Part shown: in pieces, positions 9,097 to 17,712 of the stretch | How the letters are laid out: every line of letters starts with the position of its first letter | Position numbering within the stretch: position 1 is the stretch's first letter | From: Egicoccus sp. AB-alg6-2 | Lineage (GTDB): Bacteria; Actinomycetota; Nitriliruptoria; Nitriliruptorales; Nitriliruptoraceae | Direction of reading: 5' to 3' | NCBI RefSeq assembly: GCF_041821025.1 | Contig: NZ_JBGUAY010000001.1 | Coordinates: 248,001-312,000, forward strand | DNA: 64,000 nucleotides | Notes under the pieces: model-generated | Seen by the model: only the letters and a program-made list of their open reading frames with translations | Told to the model about the DNA's origin: nothing | Database searches by the model: none | Program-made: the position numbers and the translations under genes

Positions 9097-9530
9097 GACC
9101 GGCTCGTCGCGTCCCGCTGGCAGGTGGCGCAGCGCCCGTTGACGACCAGCTCCACCTGCTCGACCGCGAAGCCGTGCCCGTCGGCGAGGTGCCGTCGGAT
9201 CTCGGCGACCAGGGTTCCGACGTGGTGGTCGACGTCACCGCAGACCCGGCAGACGAGGTGGAAGTGCTCGTCGGGGTGTGCGAGCTCCCAGCGGCCGGCG
9301 TCGCGGTCGCCCAGCCGGGTGACGCGCGCCAGCCCGAGCTCCTCGAAGAGCGCCAGCGTCCGGTACAGCGAGGCGGTGTCCACCTCGTCGCCGCCGGCCG
9401 CGATGCTGGCGGCGAGCTCGTCCGCGGTGCGGTGGCCGTGACCGGCCCGCAACGCGCGCCACACGGCCCGCCGGGGCTGGGTCACCCGGTGGCCGTGGTC
9501 ACGCAGCGTGCGATCGAGTTCGGCATCCAT
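9093..9530 (-). CDS. Fur-family metalloregulator
   Basis: A protein of 145 residues from ATG 9530. An N-terminal winged helix (about 1-75; RVTQPRRAVWRALR, then VDTASLYRTLALFEELGL) is followed by the dimer/metal domain with HFHLVCRVCGD and a second Cys pair GRCATC near the C-terminus, the structural zinc site. It could be Fur, Zur or PerR. A TACCCT -10 box ends 7 bases before the ATG, so the mRNA is probably leaderless, which fixes this start over a longer upstream frame. It heads a unit running through the ABM protein into the ECF module. Confidence 0.9.
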   Translation of the reverse strand: MDAELDRTLRDHGHRVTQPRRAVWRALRAGHGHRTADELAASIAAGGDEVDTASLYRTLALFEELGLARVTRLGDRDAGRWELAHPDEHFHLVCRVCGDVDHHVGTLVAEIRRHLADGHGFAVEQVELVVNGRCATCQRDATSRS

Positions 9531-9537
9531 ACGCGGC

Positions 9538-9543
9538 AGGGTA
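9538..9543 (-). promoter_or_regulatory. -10 box TACCCT of the Fur-family gene (leaderless)
   Basis: On the minus strand TACCCT is followed by 7 bases and then the ATG, placing the transcription start at or beside the A of the start codon. The same arrangement recurs at other genes in the window. Confidence 0.5.
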
Positions 9544-9606
9544 GGTCCGGACGCCGCGGCACGAGCGCCCGGGGGTGGAGCGGGCAGCGGATCAGGGCGG
9601 AGGCGT

Positions 9607-10128
9607 TCAACGGAGCACGACGACCTTGGTACCCACGGGCGCGAAGTCGTACAGCGTCCTGGCGGCGTCGTCTGCCTGGCGGATGCACCCCGCCGACAAC
9701 GGTGTCCCGAGCTGCTTCGTCGTCTGGATCGGCTGGCCGGCCCGGTCACGCGGGATCGAGTGAAACCCGACCCAGGCGCGGCCGGCGTGGTGGAAGCGCA
9801 CCATGTGCTTCATGGTGACCTTGCCGTCGAGCGAGCGGGTCGTGACCGACCTCGAGCGGACCTGGTAGGTCCCGGCGGGCGGCAGGGTGTTGCCCTTGTG
9901 CCCCGACACCAGGTAGCTGCGGGCGACGGTGTTGTCGGCGCGGACCAGCCAGACCCGCTGCTGCGGCGCGGAGTAGACGACGCGCTTGCCGGTCCCGGAC
10001 TTCGCCGGCGCGACGACGGTGGCGGCTTCGGCGGGTGTCGCCGTCGCGGCCTGCAGCACGCCCAGCAGCAGCGTGCAGGCGAACAGGACGGTCAGCAGCC
10101 GGCGCGGAAGGGAGGAGGTGGTGGTCAT
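9607..10128 (-). CDS. secreted L,D-transpeptidase (YkuD domain)
   Basis: A protein of 173 residues from ATG 10128. It has a Sec signal peptide (about 1-32, hydrophobic core LLTVLFACTLLLGVL, ending near AEAA) and a YkuD catalytic domain (about 48-173). The active-site pattern is visible: a histidine in VGFHSIPRD and the nucleophilic cysteine in LGTPLSAGCIRQ. The enzyme makes 3-3 cross-links in peptidoglycan or trims them, outside the membrane. No PGB or Ig-like domain is present, so this is a minimal secreted form. A longer frame to 10227 would place non-signal sequence before the signal peptide and is not favoured. Confidence 0.9.
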   Translation of the reverse strand: MTTTSSLPRRLLTVLFACTLLLGVLQAATATPAEAATVVAPAKSGTGKRVVYSAPQQRVWLVRADNTVARSYLVSGHKGNTLPPAGTYQVRSRSVTTRSLDGKVTMKHMVRFHHAGRAWVGFHSIPRDRAGQPIQTTKQLGTPLSAGCIRQADDAARTLYDFAPVGTKVVVLR

Positions 10129-10295
10129 CTCGGTCTCACACGGACGTGCGGGCAGGGGTACATCGGCTTCGACGCCGACCGGCCCGGTGACGTTGCGTGC
10201 GAGCCGACCGCCCGCGTGCCCGCGCACACCGCGGCATCCCGGTGCAACCTGGCGCGGTGCCGATGCGTCGGTAGCCGCCGCGCCGCGGCCGCGGG

Positions 10296-11504
10296 TCAGC
10301 GGGAGACGACCAGCAGGCCGCTGCGCAGCTTCGGCAGGACATAGGTGGTCTTGGGCGGCATGACCTCGCCCGCCTCGGCGACCGCGAGGACGTCCTCGAG
10401 CGCCGGCGGGGCGAGCGCCACGCCGACCACGTCCGGCGCAGCCAGCGACGCCAGTCCCTGCGGCGCCGGTACGGCGACGACCCGCGGGTCGTTCGCGGGA
10501 TCGGTGTCGGTTCCGGGGTCCTCGGCCGCCGCCAGCAGCGGGGCGAGGACCTCGCGTTCGGCGCGCCGCGCGTCGAGCGACTCCACCGGCCCCGCCCCCG
10601 TGCGCCGCTCACGCAGGTCGACCGCCCACCACGTGCCGCCGATCGCGAGGTGGACGATTCCCGGCACCGCCGGCGGCGAGGCCCCGTCCAGCGGTTGGAG
10701 CAGCAGCCCTCGGTCCCGCAGTCGCTGCAGCAACGCTTCGGCGGGCACGGGCGTGCCCAGGCCGTGGATGCGACGGTGGAACGGCAGGATGCGGAGGTGG
10801 TCACCGGGCAGGATGGCGGACAGCACGCGGCCGGTCCCGGGCCGGTGCGCGGCGACCGCGGCGGCGCGATGGTGTCCGTCGGCGACGAAGAGGCGGCCGG
10901 CGGCCGCGACGGCGGCGCGCAGTTCGGCCTGCAGGTCGGCGTCGTCGACGAGCCAGAGCGCGAGGTCGGTCCCCGCCTCGTCGCGGTAGGCCACGTCCGG
11001 CGGACGTGCCGTCGCGGCCGCGGTCGCCGCGGGCACCGCGGGATGCGGGCGATGGGTCAGGGCGACCGGACTGGAGGCGATCCCGACCACCTCGAGGTAG
11101 CGCACCAGGTTCGCCACCCGGGCGGGGCGGACCCGTTCGTGTGGCAGCACCCGGTCCTCTCCGGTCGCCGTGAAGGCGCCCACCTCGAGGTCGCCCACGA
11201 TCGCGGTGGCACGGTCGGCGCCGGTCCCGATGGCGACCACGGCGAGCGCCGGGTCCGCGATGGGGCGGAAGTGGCCGTCACCGAGCAGCCGGTCGAGGTT
11301 GCGGCGGCAGGCCCGCAGGGTGTGTTCGAGGTCGGCCTCCACCTCGGGACCCGAGGGCGGCAGCACGTTGAGGAAGCTGCGCGGGTCGGCGGCCGCCATG
11401 GCCGTGCGCTGGGCCGGCGTCAGCGCGTCGTAGGGCGGGGCGACCACCGCGTGCGCGCCACCGCCGGCCACGACGTGGCCGACGAAGGGCAACAGCTCTG
11501 CCAC
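10296..11504 (-). CDS. DUF1015 family protein
   Basis: A 402-residue protein with the DUF1015 hallmarks: VVAPPYDALTPAQR near residue 21, SFLNVLPP near 43, a conserved HERVRPARVANL region near 124, and LFVADGHHRAAA near 215. The family is widespread in actinobacteria and anaerobes; its biochemical role is not securely established. GTG start with a GGAGTGG Shine-Dalgarno. A TAGCGT -10 box lies at 11532-11537. Full length for the family. Confidence 0.85.
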   Translation of the reverse strand: MAELLPFVGHVVAGGGAHAVVAPPYDALTPAQRTAMAAADPRSFLNVLPPSGPEVEADLEHTLRACRRNLDRLLGDGHFRPIADPALAVVAIGTGADRATAIVGDLEVGAFTATGEDRVLPHERVRPARVANLVRYLEVVGIASSPVALTHRPHPAVPAATAAATARPPDVAYRDEAGTDLALWLVDDADLQAELRAAVAAAGRLFVADGHHRAAAVAAHRPGTGRVLSAILPGDHLRILPFHRRIHGLGTPVPAEALLQRLRDRGLLLQPLDGASPPAVPGIVHLAIGGTWWAVDLRERRTGAGPVESLDARRAEREVLAPLLAAAEDPGTDTDPANDPRVVAVPAPQGLASLAAPDVVGVALAPPALEDVLAVAEAGEVMPPKTTYVLPKLRSGLLVVSR

Positions 11505-11531
11505 ACCCCACTCCCGACTCGTCGCGTGGGC

Positions 11532-11537
11532 ACGCTA
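11532..11537 (-). promoter_or_regulatory. candidate -10 box TAGCGT for the DUF1015 gene
   Basis: TAGCGT on the minus strand lies 27 bases before the start codon, leaving room for a short leader with the visible Shine-Dalgarno. It falls in the 71-bp gap after the helicase-gene stop on the same strand. Confidence 0.35.
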
Positions 11538-11575
11538 CCCGCGCCGACGCGGGCGCTCGGTGGCGACGCGGTCCG

Positions 11576-13210
11576 TCATGCCCGGTCGATCCACGTGTCG
11601 GCGGCGCGCAGGCGGCGCTCGAGGTCACGGACGGTCGCTTCGGTGATGGACCGAACGCCGGACTCGCGGTTGAGGCGGCCGTTGATGACCTCTGGCGCCA
11701 GGCCGGTGAGGTGGGTCAGCATCCGGACCCGGTCCGTGTTCGCCTGTCGCAGTTCACGCTTGCGTTGGGTCCGGCTGACGGTCAGGGTCGTGCCCGGCGC
11801 GCCTTCGGCACCACCTCCGGCGCGGGGTGGCGGCGGGGCCAGTTCGATCTCGAGCGAGAAGTCCTCGAGCGCCGGGTCGTGGACCAGGTCCTCGGGATGG
11901 TGGTCGTCGAAGATCGAGGACGGGTCGTGGTCGACGACGGCCGTGGCGGAGATGGCGGCGAACAACGACAGCTGGTCCTCGCCCTCGGGAGGCAGCTGGT
12001 CGAGCAGGTCCACCGGGTCCTGGTCGCCCTCCTCCTCGCGTCGCTTGAGGCTGTGGGTCCGCTGCTCGGCGATCTGGGTCGCGAACGTGCGCAGTCGGAA
12101 GTCGTCGGGGATGAACATGAACGCCTTCTGACGGCGCAGCGACCCCGACCAGCGCACGAGGCGCCCCACCGCCTGTCGGAAGAACAGCTCGGTGACCGTG
12201 TTGGTGGCGTAGACGCCGACCCGCAGTCGTGGGACGTCGACGCCCTCGGAGACCATCCGCACCGCGACGATCCAGGGGTCGCGACCGGCCGCGAAGTCGG
12301 CGATCTTCTCGCTGGCCAGCGGGTCGTCGGAGGTGGCGACGACGGCGTCGACCCCGTGGCCCGCCTTCAGCAGCTTCTGGATCGACCGCGCGTGCTCGAC
12401 GTCCATCGCGATGACGAGACCACCGGCGTCGGGCTGCGACTCACGCAGGCGCAGCAGTTGGGTGTGCGCCTGTTCGAGGACGGTGGGCAGCCACTCGCCG
12501 TCGGGCGACAGCGCCGTACGCAGCCGCTGCGAGGACAGGGTGCGGTCGAGGTGGTCGTCGAAGGTGGCCGACACGATCGCGCCTTCGGGCGTGGACCACT
12601 CCATCTGCCCGTTGATGCGTGGGAAGAACACCGGCCGGACGACGCCGCCGTCCTTGAGGGCCTCGCCGTAGCCGTAGACGTAGTCGGCGACGGCCTCCTC
12701 GAAGTCGTAGGCCACGAACGGGATCGGGTTCTGGTCGCTGCGGAACGGCGTGCCGGACAGCGACAGGCGGTGCGCGGCCAACTCGAACGCCTGGAACACC
12801 CCGTCGCCCCAGGCCCGTTCCGTGCCGGCGTGGTGGACCTCGTCGAGGACGACGAAGGCGTCGTCGGACGGTCCGCGCAGGGCGCGGGGCTGGGCCGCCA
12901 CCTGCTGGTAGGTGACGACGACGCCGTGCATGTCGTGCGGAAACGCCTCGGCGGAGGCCCATTCGGGCTCGAGGTGCAGCCCGAAGTTCGCGGCTGCGTT
13001 CGACCACTGGTGTTTCAGGTGCTGGGTCGGCGCCACGACGACGAGACGACGATGGGGGTGACGCCCGAGGTCGCGCACGGCAGCGGTGAGCGCGAACGTC
13101 GTCTTCCCGGCGCCCGGCGTGGCGACGGCGAGGAAGTCGCGCCTCGCGGTGGTCTCGAACCGGTCCAGCGCCTCTTTCTGCCACCGGCGTAGACGCAGGG
13201 ATCGACGCAC
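11576..13210 (-). CDS. superfamily 2 DEAD/DEAH-box helicase
   Basis: A protein of 544 residues from GTG 13210, which has AAGG 7 bases upstream and opens straight into the Q-motif-like LRRWQKEALDRF. Motif I is ATPGAGKTT, motif II is the DEVH box in VVLDEVHHAG, motif III is SLSGTPFR, and the RecA2 part includes VRMVSEGVDVPRL and the motif VI-like QAVGRLVRW. The C-terminal ~150 residues have no recognised domain. An ATG at 13309 would add a Pro/Ala-rich leader and is possible. Nucleic-acid target unknown; the fold resembles UvrB/XPB/RadD-type restart helicases. Confidence 0.85.
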   Translation of the reverse strand: MRRSLRLRRWQKEALDRFETTARRDFLAVATPGAGKTTFALTAAVRDLGRHPHRRLVVVAPTQHLKHQWSNAAANFGLHLEPEWASAEAFPHDMHGVVVTYQQVAAQPRALRGPSDDAFVVLDEVHHAGTERAWGDGVFQAFELAAHRLSLSGTPFRSDQNPIPFVAYDFEEAVADYVYGYGEALKDGGVVRPVFFPRINGQMEWSTPEGAIVSATFDDHLDRTLSSQRLRTALSPDGEWLPTVLEQAHTQLLRLRESQPDAGGLVIAMDVEHARSIQKLLKAGHGVDAVVATSDDPLASEKIADFAAGRDPWIVAVRMVSEGVDVPRLRVGVYATNTVTELFFRQAVGRLVRWSGSLRRQKAFMFIPDDFRLRTFATQIAEQRTHSLKRREEEGDQDPVDLLDQLPPEGEDQLSLFAAISATAVVDHDPSSIFDDHHPEDLVHDPALEDFSLEIELAPPPPRAGGGAEGAPGTTLTVSRTQRKRELRQANTDRVRMLTHLTGLAPEVINGRLNRESGVRSITEATVRDLERRLRAADTWIDRA

Positions 13211-13379
13211 GAGGCAACCTTCACAGGGGTGGTGACGTGGAACTGCGGCCGGTGCGGGGGCCGGCGCGGCAGCGCCCGAGCCCGGCGGGGCGGCGGGCGA
13301 TGATGCCATGCGGCTGCGACGACGACGAACGACCCGGCACCATTGCACGCCGGCTTGACGATCCTCGCATGCTGCCGGC

Positions 13380-14390
13380 TCAGGCGTCCTGGACCGCCCG
13401 CTGTCGTACGAGCTTCGTGAAGTCGTGGTGACGTTCCAGCGGGGCCTGGTGCCCGGCCCCCTCGAACTCCAGCAACTCGGCGTCCGGCAACGCCTCGACC
13501 AGTCGCTGCGCATGCACCGGCGGTGTCAGCCGGTCGTCGGTGCCGACGACGACCGTGGTCGGCACCGACAGCTTGGCAAGGGCGTGCCGCAGATCCAGTC
13601 GACCGATCGTGACCCCGATGGCGGAGCGCACGTCGGCCGGGCAGTCGAGGAACAGCTGCTCGGTCAGCACGATGGCCGACGGGGGCGCGTCCTTGCCGAC
13701 GGCGATGTAGGCCGTGGCGCGATGCCCCACCGGCGAGGGACCGTGCGGGAGCGGCAGCCTCGACGTGAACGCGCGGGCGCCGAGGGTGTCCGCGACGAGC
13801 TTCGCGAAGCCGAGCTCGGCGAAGAAGGTCGAGTTGAGCTGGTCGACGCCGGTGCTGGCCAGGACGGCCCCGTGAACGCGGTCCGCCACGGGGCCCGGCT
13901 GCGCGTCGGCCCAGGCGATGATGCTCATCGCCCCCATGGAGTGACCGACCAGCAGCGCGCGGCGGTCGGCGGGAACGCACGTGGTGAGCACCGCATCGAG
14001 GTCGGCGGCGAAGGCGTCGGTGGAGTAGTCGCCGTCGGCGGCCCGGCCGCTGGCGACGTGGCCGCGCTGGTCGTAGGCGATGACGCGGTGGTCGTTGCTG
14101 AGCTCACGCAGCTGGTGGATCCAGAACCGCACGCCCATGCCCCAGCCGTGCGCGAAGACCACCACGGGCCCGTCGATCGGCCCGGCCTCCCACACGGCGA
14201 GTCGTGTGCCGTCCGCCGACACGACGGTGCGGCCCATTCCCGGCAGGGGCGCGTCGAGGATGTCGCGCTCGGGGTCGGCGAGCAGCTGGGCCAGGTTGCG
14301 GCGCCGGCTCCACTCCCAGGTCGCCGCGGCGCCGACGATGCCGGCCAGGCCGACGGCTGCCCCCGTGAGCTTGGTGCGTCGCGTGGCCAT
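13380..14390 (-). CDS. membrane-anchored alpha/beta hydrolase
   Basis: A protein of 336 residues from ATG 14390 (GAGGT 6 bases upstream). A hydrophobic helix at about 10-26 is followed by an alpha/beta hydrolase domain. The catalytic triad is readable: nucleophile Ser in VGHSMGAMS, Asp in VGTDDRLTPP and His in EGAGHQAPLE. The oxyanion region is VVFAHGWGMGVRFW. The substrate is unknown; esterase, lipase and epoxide-hydrolase-like activities are all possible. A -10 box TAGCCT lies at 14413-14418. Confidence 0.85.
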   Translation of the reverse strand: MATRRTKLTGAAVGLAGIVGAAATWEWSRRRNLAQLLADPERDILDAPLPGMGRTVVSADGTRLAVWEAGPIDGPVVVFAHGWGMGVRFWIHQLRELSNDHRVIAYDQRGHVASGRAADGDYSTDAFAADLDAVLTTCVPADRRALLVGHSMGAMSIIAWADAQPGPVADRVHGAVLASTGVDQLNSTFFAELGFAKLVADTLGARAFTSRLPLPHGPSPVGHRATAYIAVGKDAPPSAIVLTEQLFLDCPADVRSAIGVTIGRLDLRHALAKLSVPTTVVVGTDDRLTPPVHAQRLVEALPDAELLEFEGAGHQAPLERHHDFTKLVRQRAVQDA

Positions 14391-14412
14391 CGCTACCTCG
14401 TGGTCGGCGCGC

Positions 14413-14418
14413 AGGCTA
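14413..14418 (-). promoter_or_regulatory. candidate -10 box TAGCCT for the alpha/beta hydrolase
   Basis: TAGCCT on the minus strand lies 22 bases before the ATG; the leader includes the GAGGT Shine-Dalgarno. It separates the hydrolase from the helicase unit upstream. Confidence 0.4.
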
Positions 14419-14455
14419 TCCGGCCCCCACCGAGGTCCGGCGGCCCGCGACCGGG

Positions 14456-15964
14456 TCAGGGGGTGGTGGCGGATGCCACGACGTCGAGGAGGTCGTCGCC
14501 GTAACGCTCGAGCTTCGTGGGTCCGACGCCGGGGCAGCCGGCCAGCTCGCGCAGCGTCGTGGGACGGCGACCCGCGATCACCTGCAGGTGCCGGTCGTGG
14601 AACACCAGGTAGGGCGGAACCCCCTGTTCGGCGGCGATTCGGGTCCGCCACTGCCGCAGCGCCTCGTAGAGCGTGTCGTCCATCGGCGGTTCGTCGTCGC
14701 CGAGCAGACGTCCCCCGAGGTCGCCGACACCGCCGTTGGCGGTGGCCCGCGGTCGCGTGGTGCGAGGCGCCGGCGCGAGCGTGGCACGGCGCCCGTCGAC
14801 CGTCACCGCCGCGCCGTAGGGCAGCCGGAGCGCCACCGGGTGTCCGTCGTCGTCCACGTCGACCGCGACGCCGGCCGGGTCGACCACGGTGACGCGGGCG
14901 TCGAGTCCGCCGGGCAGGCCGATCCGGAGTCCGGGCTGGGCGACGATCGCGCCGTCGGGCCGCGTCCTCGCGGTCACGTGCTCCGGCAGCGTCGCGGCGG
15001 CGTCACGCGGTGCGGTGACCGCGTCGCCGGCGCGGTGCAGCTCGGCGACGAACGCCGACGTCCGCTCGCGGTCCGCGACCACGTCGACGCGGCGGCGCCC
15101 CCGGGTCACGGCGACGTGGAACACCCGCCGCTCCTCCTCGACGTCCTCGGACAGCCGGTGGGGAAACAGGCCGGCGGTGGCGGCGAACACCACGACGTGG
15201 TCCCACTCCATGCCCTTGACGCGGTGGACCGTGGACAGCACGACGCCGTCGGGGTCGGCCGGCACCCGCAGCCGGTCGACCAGCCAGTCGCGGAAGGTGG
15301 CCGGGTCGGGATGCAGGGCGGCCAGCTGCTCGAGCGCGTCGAGGTCGTCGCCGTGGCTGGATCCCTCGGGGCGCGTGCGCGAGGAGTCGAGCGCCTCCAT
15401 CGCCTCGCCCAGCCCGATGCGGTTGCGCACGATCCACAGCACGCGTGCGGTGTCGGCCCCGTCGGTGATGGCGGCGGACAGGTGGTGGAGGTCACCGAGA
15501 TAGCCGGTCCAGCGTTCGCGGTGGCTGGGATCGAGGGCGTCGGCCATGGACTCCAGTTGGCCGATGGACCAGCGCGTCGAGCGGCGCAGGTGCGGCTGCA
15601 CCGCCGACTTCACCTTGCGCGCCGGCCGGTTGAGCGTGTCGAGAAGGTCGTCACGCTGGCAGCGGTCGAGGTCGAGCCCGAGACGCAGGTAGGCCAGGGC
15701 GGTCCGCACCCCGGTGCGGCCGAGCACGCTGGCGTCCAGCGGGGCGGAGTGGCCGACACCGGCCTCGGTCAGGGCGACCTGCACCGGCAGCAGCGCGCTG
15801 TTCACCCGCGCCAGCACCGCTGCCTGGTTCGCGGCAGCGCCGCCGTCGAGGCGGTCGCGGACGAGGGCGACGGCGCGCTCGGCCATGGCGCCGGCGGTGA
15901 CGCGGTGGATGGCGAGGGCTTGGTCCCGCCCGACGTCGCTGGTGGCCGGCGAGGTAGCGCTCAC
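14456..15964 (-). CDS. C-terminal half of split UvrD2-like helicase (2A motifs and HRDC domain)
   Basis: Starting at GTG 15964, 502 residues. It contains UvrD motif V (STVHRVKGMEWDHVVVF, near residue 252) and motif VI (HVAVTRGRRRVDVV, near 294), then an HRDC domain at the C-terminus (LAGCPGVGPTKLERYG). It lacks motifs I-IV, which lie in the upstream frame. Its GTG overlaps the stop of the N-terminal part (GTGA), and a GTGGAG sequence sits 8 bases before it, so separate translation by coupling is plausible. Together the halves form a protein like mycobacterial UvrD2. A frameshift or sequencing error is the main alternative. Confidence 0.75.
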   Translation of the reverse strand: MSATSPATSDVGRDQALAIHRVTAGAMAERAVALVRDRLDGGAAANQAAVLARVNSALLPVQVALTEAGVGHSAPLDASVLGRTGVRTALAYLRLGLDLDRCQRDDLLDTLNRPARKVKSAVQPHLRRSTRWSIGQLESMADALDPSHRERWTGYLGDLHHLSAAITDGADTARVLWIVRNRIGLGEAMEALDSSRTRPEGSSHGDDLDALEQLAALHPDPATFRDWLVDRLRVPADPDGVVLSTVHRVKGMEWDHVVVFAATAGLFPHRLSEDVEEERRVFHVAVTRGRRRVDVVADRERTSAFVAELHRAGDAVTAPRDAAATLPEHVTARTRPDGAIVAQPGLRIGLPGGLDARVTVVDPAGVAVDVDDDGHPVALRLPYGAAVTVDGRRATLAPAPRTTRPRATANGGVGDLGGRLLGDDEPPMDDTLYEALRQWRTRIAAEQGVPPYLVFHDRHLQVIAGRRPTTLRELAGCPGVGPTKLERYGDDLLDVVASATTP

Positions 15965-17442
15965 GACGACGTCTCCACCAGCGACGTGCCGGTGACGGGC
16001 GTCGCACGGGGTCGGTCGTCGGCCAGCCCGGCACGGATCCGCTTCGGCACCCGACGCTGGTTGTGCCCGAGCAGCGACACCGCCGCGTCCACGACGGCGG
16101 GCGGGCAGCGGTAGTTGACCTCGAGGGCATGGTGCTCGGCTCCGGGGAACCAGCGGTCGAAGTCGACGAGGTAGTCCGGCGTCGCACCGGCGTAGCTGTA
16201 GATGGTCTGGTCGTCGTCGCCGACGGCGAACACCTGCATCGACGGTCCGGCGACCAGCCGCACGAGCAGCAGGAACGCGGGCGTGAGGTCCTGGAACTCG
16301 TCGACCAGCAGGTGGGTGCCCACGCGCTGCGCGGTCCGGCGCAGGTCCGGTCGCGTCAGCAGCAGCTCGAGGGCGCGGTAGACCTGTTCGTCGAAGTCGA
16401 GCAGGCGCCGCTCGGCCAGCAGCTCCCGGTAGCGGGGGAACAGCTCGGCGAAGCCGTCGACGTCGCCACGCACGGCCTCGACCTCGACGGGATCGCGCAG
16501 GGCGAGCCGGACCTCGGTGAGGGCCTCGAGGTAGGGCTGGAACGGGTCCTGGTTCGGGATCCGGGCCACGGTGAGGAGTCGGTCGAGCAGGCCCCGCTGG
16601 TCGCGTTCGCCGATGACGTCGCGGCGTTCGTCGAGGTTGCAGATCCACAGCGCCAGCGAGTGCAGTGTCCGGATCGACGCGCCGGTCCCGGCGGTGCGGT
16701 CACGCATCTCCTGCGCCGCCCGGGTGTTGTAGGCCAACGCGGTGACCAGCTCGCGTTCGACGCCGCGATCGCTCAGCAGGTGCTTCAGGCGGGCCGTCAG
16801 CACGCGGGTCTTGCCGGATCCGGCGGGGGCGATGACGCGGGCCGGGCCGGCGCGGTGCGTGACCGCGGCCAGCTGATCGGCCGCGAGGGCGTCGCGCGGC
16901 GCGGCCTCGCCCTGGACGGTGAGCCGACCGAGGCCCACGGACTCGCGGTGGACGAGTGCGGCGTCCACCGGGCCGGTGAGCGGGCCCCGCGGGCCACCGT
17001 CGACCCATGCGTCGCGACCGTCGGGCAGGATGATGTCCGCATCCGTGCCAGCGGTCGCGTCGCCGCGTCGCTGCGCCAGCTCGCCGTGCCACCAGATCGG
17101 GTGGCTGCCTCGCAGGTCGTAGCTGTTGGCCCAGGTGAGAAAGTGCAGCCGCTCGCGGTGGAAGGCGAAGTCGTCGGGCAGGGTGTGGGGCGCGGCGGAG
17201 GTCAGCTCGGGTTCGCGCAGGGCGTCGTTGTCGGTGGCCAGCTCCAGCACGAATCGCTGTCGTCTGAGCCAGCGGTGGTGGAGGACGGCGGCCAGGGCGG
17301 CAGGCGATGCCGCCACCTCGTCGTCGACGACGAATCGCCGGACCCCGTCGAAGCCGGGCGGCACCGGTGCGCCCGCTCCGACGACGACGCCCCGGCCGAG
17401 GAGATCAGGACCGGGGTAGGCGGCAGCGGGTGTGGCGGACAC
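15961..17442 (-). CDS. N-terminal half of split UvrD2-like helicase (Walker A to motif IV)
   Basis: A protein of 493 residues from GTG 17442. An N-terminal region of about 160 residues precedes the 1A/1B helicase core. Visible are motif I (APAGSGKTRVL), motif II (LLVDEFQDLTP), motif III (VGDDDQTIYSYAGA) and motif IV (LEVNYRCPP). The frame then ends at a TGA 40 residues after motif IV, before motifs V and VI. An isolated N-half could bind but should not productively hydrolyse ATP, because the motif VI arginine is on the other polypeptide. The start follows the stop of a 56-codon gene by 4 bases. UvrD-type helicases unwind DNA in repair and recombination. Confidence 0.75.
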   Translation of the reverse strand: MSATPAAAYPGPDLLGRGVVVGAGAPVPPGFDGVRRFVVDDEVAASPAALAAVLHHRWLRRQRFVLELATDNDALREPELTSAAPHTLPDDFAFHRERLHFLTWANSYDLRGSHPIWWHGELAQRRGDATAGTDADIILPDGRDAWVDGGPRGPLTGPVDAALVHRESVGLGRLTVQGEAAPRDALAADQLAAVTHRAGPARVIAPAGSGKTRVLTARLKHLLSDRGVERELVTALAYNTRAAQEMRDRTAGTGASIRTLHSLALWICNLDERRDVIGERDQRGLLDRLLTVARIPNQDPFQPYLEALTEVRLALRDPVEVEAVRGDVDGFAELFPRYRELLAERRLLDFDEQVYRALELLLTRPDLRRTAQRVGTHLLVDEFQDLTPAFLLLVRLVAGPSMQVFAVGDDDQTIYSYAGATPDYLVDFDRWFPGAEHHALEVNYRCPPAVVDAAVSLLGHNQRRVPKRIRAGLADDRPRATPVTGTSLVETSS

Positions 17443-17446
17443 GCGC

Positions 17447-17617
17447 TCAGAAGCCCCTGTGGTCGCCCGTGCCGCCGCAGCGGACCACGAGCCCGAAGAA
17501 TTCGCGCACGTCGGCCGCGCCCCACCGCTCGCGCAACCGCGACGGCGGCTGCCTGTCCGCCACCAGCGCCACCAGCACCACCTCGACACCGGGCGCGGCG
17601 ACGCGTGGGCGGGACAT
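17447..17617 (-). CDS. small hypothetical protein upstream of the split helicase
   Basis: A 56-codon frame with ATG at 17617 preceded by AGGAG at 6-base spacing, a very good ribosome site. The product has a hydrophobic VEVVLVALVAD stretch, a RLRERWGAADVREFFGL helix and a C-terminal VVRCGGTGD. No family recognised. It ends 4 bases before the helicase GTG, so translation may be coupled. It could also be a leader whose main job is to feed ribosomes to the helicase frame. Confidence 0.45.
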   Translation of the reverse strand: MSRPRVAAPGVEVVLVALVADRQPPSRLRERWGAADVREFFGLVVRCGGTGDHRGF

Positions 17618-17712
17618 GGGGGCTCCTGTGGCGGGAACGTGGGAACGTATCGGGCCGGGATCCGAGGTCCCCGGCGGTGCGCGCCCGACCTGAGGACGGA
17701 GGGCGCCGGTCG

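Noticed and set aside
10129-10295. c-di-AMP or other riboswitch before the L,D-transpeptidase
   Set aside because: Such switches often precede wall enzymes, but the conserved core bases could not be found in this 167-bp gap.
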